Shown: piece by piece, positions 5,844-10,227 of the stretch | Numbering within the stretch: position 1 is the first letter of the stretch | How the letters are laid out: each line of letters starts with the position of its first letter | DNA from: Thermoprotei archaeon | GTDB taxonomy: Archaea; Thermoproteota; Thermoprotei; Thermofilales; B20-G17 | Assembly: GCA_003650785.1 (NCBI GenBank) | Contig: QMRW01000039.1 | Span: forward strand, 1-10,227 | Direction: 5' to 3' | Length of the DNA stretch: 10,227 nt | Translations under genes and position numbers: made by a program | The notes under the pieces: model-generated | What the model was told of the DNA's origin: nothing | What the model saw: only the letters and a program-made list of their open reading frames with translations | Databases searched by the model: none

Positions 5844-5870
5844 AAGGCAGTAAAAGTAATGAGATTGATC

Positions 5871-6788
5871 ATGCTGAGTAAAGTCGAGCTGGAGCAGAAG
5901 CTAAGAAGCCTTAGAATAGAGTTAGAGAATCTTATAAAAAAGGCCGAAGAGGTAAGAATTGAAAGAGATGAGCTTAATGACAGGGTCAGAGAGATAAATG
6001 CTATTATAAGAGAGAAGAGGGAGGAGTTAAGGGCCTGTATTGAAAGCACAAAAAAGATAAGAGAACAGTTAAAATTGGAGAAAAAGAGATTATCTGAACT
6101 CAGAAGTAAGAAGAGATTTCTACTGTCCGAGCTTAAGAAGCTTAAACAAAAAAGAGTAGAGCTCATCAGAAAGAAGAATACTCTCACATCTATAGTAAAT
6201 CCTAGGAAGGTAAGCGAGGATAGACTCAGAGTTCAACTAGAGGCGCTTAAGTGGAAGTATCAGACCACACTACTTAACCCTTATGAAGAGAAGGTAATTC
6301 TTAATAAAGTAGAAAAACTTGAGAAAAAGCTCAGATACTTAGAAAGTATACATGAGATAGATAAAGAACTAGAGAAAGTGTATAGAGCTATAAATAGCAG
6401 AGTAGAAGAGCTAAAGAAAATAAATGAAAAACTATCAGAGGTGAATGAGACAGTATCAAAATTGGTAGAGAAGCTTAAAATGCACAGTAGTAACATAGAT
6501 GTTCTTAAAAGGGAATTAGAAGAGATCTACAGTGGTAGAGAGATGTTAAAAAGCAGAGCAGATGAGAGGCATAAAGAGTATGTAAATCTTATGAAGAAGG
6601 TAAGAGAACTTAAGCGTAAAGTTGACGATATGAACTTTCTCTTAAAGGCCTACGAGAAGACAGAGAAAATAGCTAAAGAGAGAGAATTGAAGAGGAGACT
6701 GGCTGAGGAAGTGTACCGTAGATATATTAGGGGGGAGAGAATATCACTGAATGAACTGAAATTACTTATTGAACTTGGTATGATATAA
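5871..6788 (+). CDS. Archaeal coiled-coil protein of the COG1340 family
   Basis: A long, highly charged coiled-coil protein of unknown function (COG1340, widespread in archaea; sometimes mis-annotated as a phosphoserine phosphatase). From ATG 5871 it has 305 residues. Heptad-rich helix runs from about 5 to 106. A short non-helical hinge (SIVNPRKVSEDR, 107-118) precedes the family landmark KWKYQTTLLNPYEEK (128-141 region), and a second coiled-coil arm spans about 142-280. The tail EEVYRRYIRGERISLNELKLL (279-299) matches the family's conserved end, where a small helical domain follows an EEIYEKFKRGEKLT-like segment. The hinge between two arms suggests an antiparallel hairpin. No membrane span or signal is present. 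In-frame starts also exist at TTG 5817 and ATG 5859, but the TATA box at 5837 favours 5871. Lys, Glu and Arg dominate the composition. Confidence 0.85.
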   Translation: MLSKVELEQKLRSLRIELENLIKKAEEVRIERDELNDRVREINAIIREKREELRACIESTKKIREQLKLEKKRLSELRSKKRFLLSELKKLKQKRVELIRKKNTLTSIVNPRKVSEDRLRVQLEALKWKYQTTLLNPYEEKVILNKVEKLEKKLRYLESIHEIDKELEKVYRAINSRVEELKKINEKLSEVNETVSKLVEKLKMHSSNIDVLKRELEEIYSGREMLKSRADERHKEYVNLMKKVRELKRKVDDMNFLLKAYEKTEKIAKERELKRRLAEEVYRRYIRGERISLNELKLLIELGMI

Positions 6789-6847
6789 GCCAAAAATAGT
6801 AGGAGAATATCTGAAAATTAGAATAACATAGAGTTTATTACTGAAGA

Positions 6848-6868
6848 TGGCTTATAGTTACTAAGCCA
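6848..6868. promoter_or_regulatory. Inverted repeat upstream of the DUF373 gene
   Basis: TGGCTTA - 7 bases - TAAGCCA is a perfect 7-base inverted repeat. It lies 18 bases before GTG 6887 and includes a TATA-like TTATAG. If the box GTTTATTA at 6833-6840 is the one used, the repeat spans the initiation site near 6863. It could be a DNA operator or a small hairpin at the 5' end of the message. Confidence 0.4.
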
Positions 6869-6886
6869 GAGAAAGGTGTTCAGGAA

Positions 6887-7981
6887 GTGGAGCGAAAGCT
6901 CAGAAGACTATTGATACTTTGTGTTGACAGAGATGATGATGTAGGTAGGACTATAGGGGTATCTACACCTATAATAGGATACCAGAATATACTTAACATA
7001 GCTACGAGATATGCGATAAGCAATCCCGAAGACTCTGACGCCAATGCTATGTTCGCAGCCTTACAGATTTATGAGAAACTATCAAAATCCATAGGTAAAG
7101 GAAATGTAGAGGTAGCTCTACTAGCTGGAACAGCTAGTGAGGGGATAGAAGCTGATATAAAAATAACATCAGAGTTAGATGTAGTTCTGAGCACATTTAA
7201 TGCTGATAGTGCTATACTAGTTTCAGACGGACCTACTGATGAGCAAGTTTTACCAGTGATACAATCAAGAATACCTGTTATCTCTGTAAGAAGAGTTGTA
7301 GTACAGCAATCACGTGGAGTTGAAGAATCTTTTGTCCTCATGACAAGATACCTCAAAAAACTCTTCGAAGAAGAGAGATATAGGAGATATGTACTAGGAA
7401 TTCCAGGAATCCTAGCACTACTATATGCCATAATGATAAAACTTGGCGCATCAGTTCAGGATATATGGATATGGAGTACAGCAATAATAGGATTAATGCT
7501 ACTAATAAAGGCCTACTCATTAGATGAGAGAATAGTTAAATTATACAATAGTGCACCCATATCCTTCATAGCAGTAGTGGTCTCTATATTGATCATAGCT
7601 TTAGATGTAGCACTGATTACGAGTAGAGAGAAACTTCAAGTAAACATATATGATCCCACCTCCATAGTCAAAATATTGGCCCTAAATCTAGGGGGTCCAC
7701 TATATTCCATAGATCTATTGATTATAGCAGCACTATTTATCCTAGGTGGAAGAATAGTAGAGGCTATGCTCTCGGAAACCTCTAGAACACATAGAAAGGA
7801 TATATTACTCTTCACTTTTCTAGCATGTGCTAGACAATCTATATTTGAAGGGTTAAAGATAATCCATGGAAGAGGGGATCTAATGTACATGCTATACTGG
7901 CTAGGTATATCCTTCATGGTGACAGCTCTAGTTGGCGGAGTCTTTGTAATAAGGAGTAAGATAGTTAAGAGTCTCCAATGA
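6887..7981 (+). CDS. DUF373 family membrane protein
   Basis: An archaeal membrane protein of unknown function (DUF373 / COG2237). The cytosolic N-terminal part carries the family signatures: CVDRDDDVG (12-20), NPEDSDANAMFA (46-57), AGTASEGIEAD (80-90), LVSDGPTDEQVLP (111-123) and VVVQQSRGVEE (137-147). The acidic clusters suggest metal or nucleotide binding, but no reaction is established. The C-terminal part is membrane-embedded, with hydrophobic segments near 168-186, 193-210, 224-245, 273-290 and 336-357; a sixth, near 305-318, is weaker. The 364-residue length fits the family. The GTG 6887 start is preceded by GGTG at 6875-6878 with 8 bases spacing. Its stop overlaps the next start as ATGA, so it is translationally coupled to the tRNA methyltransferase, though a functional link is not implied by the sequences. 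Confidence 0.88.
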   Translation: MERKLRRLLILCVDRDDDVGRTIGVSTPIIGYQNILNIATRYAISNPEDSDANAMFAALQIYEKLSKSIGKGNVEVALLAGTASEGIEADIKITSELDVVLSTFNADSAILVSDGPTDEQVLPVIQSRIPVISVRRVVVQQSRGVEESFVLMTRYLKKLFEEERYRRYVLGIPGILALLYAIMIKLGASVQDIWIWSTAIIGLMLLIKAYSLDERIVKLYNSAPISFIAVVVSILIIALDVALITSREKLQVNIYDPTSIVKILALNLGGPLYSIDLLIIAALFILGGRIVEAMLSETSRTHRKDILLFTFLACARQSIFEGLKIIHGRGDLMYMLYWLGISFMVTALVGGVFVIRSKIVKSLQ

Positions 7982-9054
7982 CAAGGTATATCATTCTTCT
8001 TACAGGAGAACATCCTACTATACCCATTGCTGAAATTAGAGCAATATTGCAAGGTCATAGAATAGGTTTATTTGAAATCTATGATCAAGTAGTGAGACTT
8101 GATACATCTCAAGACCTTTGTAAAGAGATAGCAGAGAGGTGCGCATATGTAAGAGCATGTTATAGAGAAGTATTCATGTGCAAGGCGGAGCTAGATACTA
8201 TACTAAAGTATCTTAGGAGAGTGGATTTTACTCCACTTATACACAATCGTAGTTTTGCAGTCCGAGTGCTTAGAATAAGAGAGTACTCTAAAGACCTCAG
8301 CACAGTTCAACTTGAGAAGAAGATAGGTGCTTTTCTCAAGGAGAGGTTCAAAGCAAAAGTCGATTTGAAATCTCCTAATGTGCTTTTACAGGGGATACTG
8401 ACAAGTGATATCTTCCTCCTAGGAATACTTATGATCACCTCAAGGAGAAGAGATATAATTAGAAGAGGATCCAAATACAAACCATTTACACATCCTAGCG
8501 CACTGGATCCTAGAATAGCTAGAGCTATGGTTAACATGGCCAGGATATATGAGAGAGGAGTACTATTGGATCCATTTTCAGGCACTGGTACAGTGGTTGT
8601 AGAGAGCGCAGTAATAGGCATAGAGAGTATAGGAATCGATATAGATCGTAGAATGATCTATGGATCTCTGAAAAATGTAGTAGAGTTCAAAGCTTACGAT
8701 AAGTGCTCACTCATATTAGCAGATGCTACGAAACTACCACTTCGAGAGAACTCAATTAATGCCATAGTAACAGATCCTCCTTATGGAAGATCAGCGTCCA
8801 CATACGGATATGAACCCTCAAAACTCATAGAAAATCTACTCTATAGCTCTGTAAGGGTACTAAAGAAGGGGGGTATTATAGTCCTAATGCATCCTAAAGA
8901 GTACTTCAGACAAGTGAGACGTACACCCCTAAGAGTACTTGAAAAACATGTTATAGAAGTTCACAGTGGACTTACTAGAGTGATAAGCATTCTCAAGTAT
9001 CAAGAACTAAGTAAAGAGGGCAACCAGACAGTAAGTGAAACTAGTTTGTTCTAA
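7978..9054 (+). CDS. trmG10: tRNA (guanine(10)-N2)-methyltransferase, Trm11/TrmG10 family
   Basis: Uses S-adenosylmethionine to methylate, and in archaea usually dimethylate, N2 of G10 in tRNA, stabilising the elbow of tRNA in thermophiles. The 358-residue protein has an N-terminal ferredoxin-like/THUMP region (about 1-155) and a C-terminal Rossmann methyltransferase. Motifs visible are THPSALDPRIARAMVN (171-186), a family hallmark leading into the catalytic domain; SAM-binding DPFSGTGT (198-205); the ribose-binding acid in IGIDID (218-223); ADATKLPL (248-255); and the catalytic DPPYGRS (266-272), matching the (D/N)PPY of exocyclic amino methylation. The start ATG 7978 overlaps the TGA of the DUF373 gene, giving coupled translation. 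No rearrangement or missing motif is seen. Alternative THUMP methyltransferases (for example Trm14, acting at G6) are less likely given the HPSALDP segment. Confidence 0.92.
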   Translation: MTRYIILLTGEHPTIPIAEIRAILQGHRIGLFEIYDQVVRLDTSQDLCKEIAERCAYVRACYREVFMCKAELDTILKYLRRVDFTPLIHNRSFAVRVLRIREYSKDLSTVQLEKKIGAFLKERFKAKVDLKSPNVLLQGILTSDIFLLGILMITSRRRDIIRRGSKYKPFTHPSALDPRIARAMVNMARIYERGVLLDPFSGTGTVVVESAVIGIESIGIDIDRRMIYGSLKNVVEFKAYDKCSLILADATKLPLRENSINAIVTDPPYGRSASTYGYEPSKLIENLLYSSVRVLKKGGIIVLMHPKEYFRQVRRTPLRVLEKHVIEVHSGLTRVISILKYQELSKEGNQTVSETSLF

Positions 9055-9058
9055 TTAC

Positions 9059-9178
9059 TTATGAAATCGGAGTATAGCCCAGATCTTCATTAATAACGAT
9101 CATTTCTGCTCCTCTCAGTGTATTTTTAGAGAAGTTGAAAATAGCTACACTATAGAATAGATGAGGATATACCTCCAT
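9059..9178 (-). other. Possible small or relic reading frame (39 residues)
   Basis: ATG 9178 to TAA 9059 encodes 39 residues with a protein-like mixture of aromatic, hydrophobic and charged residues (for example YPHLFYSVAIFNFS). The frame is open for another 9 codons to a TGA at 9208-9206, and beyond that for 26 more codons, as if one Trp codon had become a stop. No ribosome site or TATA box is clearly placed before the ATG. I recognise no family. It runs toward the 3' end of trmG10 and could be a decayed gene end. Confidence 0.2.
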
Positions 9179-9300
9179 CGGAAACGTGTGGCGGGCTAAA
9201 AGATCTCAGTATAGACTATGATTTAATAGCAATAGGTACACGCTGAAATCTTTAGGATTAAGAGATATACTATTAAGAGGTAGTACTTAACATACAATAC

Positions 9301-9308
9301 TTTTTCTT
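9301..9308 (+). terminator. T-rich tract upstream of RNase Z
   Basis: TTTTTCTT on the plus strand, between trmG10 and the RNase Z promoter, is a plausible U-tract terminator for transcripts arriving from the DUF373-trmG10 unit. It lies about 250 bases after the trmG10 stop, so other ends are possible. Confidence 0.3.
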
Positions 9309-9321
9309 GGATAGTGTAAAG

Positions 9322-9329
9322 TATTAAAA
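9322..9329 (+). promoter_or_regulatory. TATA-like box of RNase Z
   Basis: TATTAAAA, preceded by GTAAAG (possible BRE), is centred about 26 bases before GTG 9352. That spacing predicts a leaderless message starting at the GTG itself. The AGGAG at 9344-9348 would then lie outside the transcript. Confidence 0.5.
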
Positions 9330-9351
9330 TCACAGTTATGGTTAGGAGAGT

Positions 9352-10227
9352 GTGATAGTCGAAGTACATTTCTTAGGTACTGGAGGAGTAATGCCTACTC
9401 GACGTAGAATGCCAGTATGTATAGTCGTCAGGATAAAAGGATGGTGTATACTGCTAGAGTGTCCTGAGAACTGTCAGCTCTACTTTACTCAAGATGGTAT
9501 AGGAATAAACAAGCCACTAGTAATCCTGATATCTCATCTTCACGCGGATCATATACTAGGATTACCTGGATTACTACTGAGTATGAGCATACTGGGTAGA
9601 GAGAGAGTAGTAACAGTAGCAGGGCCTAAAGGATTAAGTGAATTCCTAGAAAATATGTTCAATATAATGAGAACAGGAACAGAGTATGAGCTTCGAATTA
9701 AAGAACTAGTAGAAAAAGAGGAAACAGTACTAGATAGCGATGAATACATTATCAGGGCTGTACTTGTGAGACATACACTTCCATCCTATGCCTTCTTTAT
9801 CGAATGTAAAGAGCTTAGAGGGGAATTCGATGTAGAAAAAGCACTAAAATTGGGAGTACCTAAAGGTCCTTTATGGAGAGCATTAAAGATGGGCAGAACT
9901 GTAATATTACCTAGTGGCAAAACTATCAAACCAGAAAACGTGATAAAAGGACTTAGGAAGGGAATAAAAATAGCCTATAGCAGTGATACTAGACCTTCCG
10001 CAGAGTTAATAGAACATTCAAGAGGAGCTGATATGCTTATTCACGAAAGCACTCATCTACTATATAATTATAATCTAGCTTTTGAAGGAGGACACTCTAC
10101 AGCATTTCACGCAGCTGAAGTGGCATCAGCAGCTGAAGTATCCAAACTAGTGCTAGTACACTTAAGCCCTAGATATCAGAATAACATAGAGGAATTCAAA
10201 AAAGAGGCATCACAAATCTTTAAGGGA
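9352..10227 (+). CDS. rnz: Ribonuclease Z (tRNA 3' processing endonuclease), 3' end cut by window
   Basis: Cuts precursor tRNA after the discriminator base so that CCA can be added. It is a metallo-beta-lactamase-fold dinuclear zinc enzyme. The 292 codons present run to the right edge without a stop, close to the usual 290-310, so only a few residues are missing. Visible motifs are FLGTGGVMPT (7-16), the zinc-binding HLHADH (62-67), His141 in VRHTLPS, SSDTRP (210-215) with bridging Asp212, HEST (231-234), GGHSTAFHAAEVA (246-258), and the last metal ligand His270 in LVHLSPRY. The family's DCGEGTQ segment is changed here to ECPENCQ (36-42). The start GTG 9352 is set by homology (the first strand begins at once) and by the TATA box 26 bases upstream. 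The AGGAG 3 bases before the GTG is too close to be a good ribosome site. Confidence 0.92.
   Translation, partial: MIVEVHFLGTGGVMPTRRRMPVCIVVRIKGWCILLECPENCQLYFTQDGIGINKPLVILISHLHADHILGLPGLLLSMSILGRERVVTVAGPKGLSEFLENMFNIMRTGTEYELRIKELVEKEETVLDSDEYIIRAVLVRHTLPSYAFFIECKELRGEFDVEKALKLGVPKGPLWRALKMGRTVILPSGKTIKPENVIKGLRKGIKIAYSSDTRPSAELIEHSRGADMLIHESTHLLYNYNLAFEGGHSTAFHAAEVASAAEVSKLVLVHLSPRYQNNIEEFKKEASQIFKG

Larger units (their letters stand above)
9055..9351. other. Intergenic region between trmG10 and RNase Z
   Basis: This 297-base gap ends with the RNase Z promoter and a T-rich tract. No tRNA or clear structured RNA was found. On the minus strand a frame runs from ATG 9178 to TAA 9059 (39 residues) and continues upstream, through one TGA at 9208-9206, to a TAA at 9289-9287. 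On the plus strand a short open piece (about 9151-9243) ends DYDLIAIGTR, faintly like the first strand of flavoproteins, then stops. Either may be a relic of a lost gene; neither is convincing. Confidence 0.45.

Noticed and set aside
5817..5870. Longer N-terminus of the coiled-coil protein from TTG 5817 or ATG 5859
   Set aside because: The TATA-like box at 5837 falls inside this extension and predicts transcription starting near 5866, after both codons.
5837..6496. Minus-strand open frames opposite the coiled-coil gene
   Set aside because: They are Ser/Leu/Phe-rich mirror images of a Lys/Glu-rich coiled coil on the plus strand, which has clear family similarity; they are antisense shadows.
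9151..9243. Plus-strand fragment ending DYDLIAIGTR, resembling the first strand of flavoproteins
   Set aside because: Only about 30 codons, no glycine motif follows, no start codon or ribosome site, and the frame stops at once; similarity of this length is easily chance.
1..10227. CRISPR array, insertion sequence, tRNA or rRNA gene
   Set aside because: No regularly spaced direct repeats, transposase motifs, terminal inverted repeats, T-loop consensus or rRNA-like GC-rich blocks were seen on either strand by eye.

Overview
The window looks like chromosomal DNA from an archaeon, most likely a thermophilic member of the Thermoproteota (crenarchaeal side); no species can be named from the sequence. 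The evidence is the gene set: an archaeal nicotinate phosphoribosyltransferase with a zinc ribbon, hexulose-6-phosphate synthase, GPN-loop GTPase, an ADP-forming acyl-CoA synthetase beta subunit, a COG1340 coiled-coil protein, a DUF373 membrane protein, the tRNA G10 methyltransferase and RNase Z. The DNA is AT-rich, with heavy use of AGA/AGG, ATA and CTA codons. Several genes have a TATA-like box about 26 bases before the start codon, the spacing of leaderless archaeal transcripts, while others use a GGTGA-type Shine-Dalgarno.

Layout. Positions 1-2877 lie mainly on the minus strand. From upstream to downstream there is a 98-residue helical protein of unknown function (2877-2581), a 415-base gap holding the pncB promoter and an unexplained open frame, nicotinate phosphoribosyltransferase (2165-903), and 7 bases later a gene running off the left edge (895-1). 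That last gene is a pyridine-nucleotide-disulfide oxidoreductase homologue (NADH oxidase / CoA-disulfide reductase type) whose nucleotide-binding glycine motifs have decayed. From 2937 onward everything is on the plus strand. A leaderless short reading frame (2937-3125) overlaps hexulose-6-phosphate synthase (about 3046-3723), which is coupled to a cysteine-containing 127-residue protein (3729-4112). Then come GPN-loop GTPase (4223-4996), the acyl-CoA synthetase beta subunit (5044-5739, apparently starting at CTG), the coiled-coil protein (5871-6788), DUF373 (6887-7981) translationally coupled to the tRNA methyltransferase (7978-9054), a 297-base gap, and RNase Z (9352 to the right edge, probably missing only its last residues).

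How the genes fit together. Most are housekeeping: NAD salvage, ribulose-5-phosphate supply (upstream of PRPP, which NAD salvage uses), ATP formation from acyl-CoA, and two tRNA-processing activities. No mobile element, CRISPR array, rRNA or recognisable tRNA was seen. The observations most worth a second look are the CTG start of the synthetase subunit, the degenerate oxidoreductase paired with the NAD-salvage enzyme, the divergent promoter at 2908 with its overlapping leader frame, and two intergenic stretches that contain long open frames without a clear gene.
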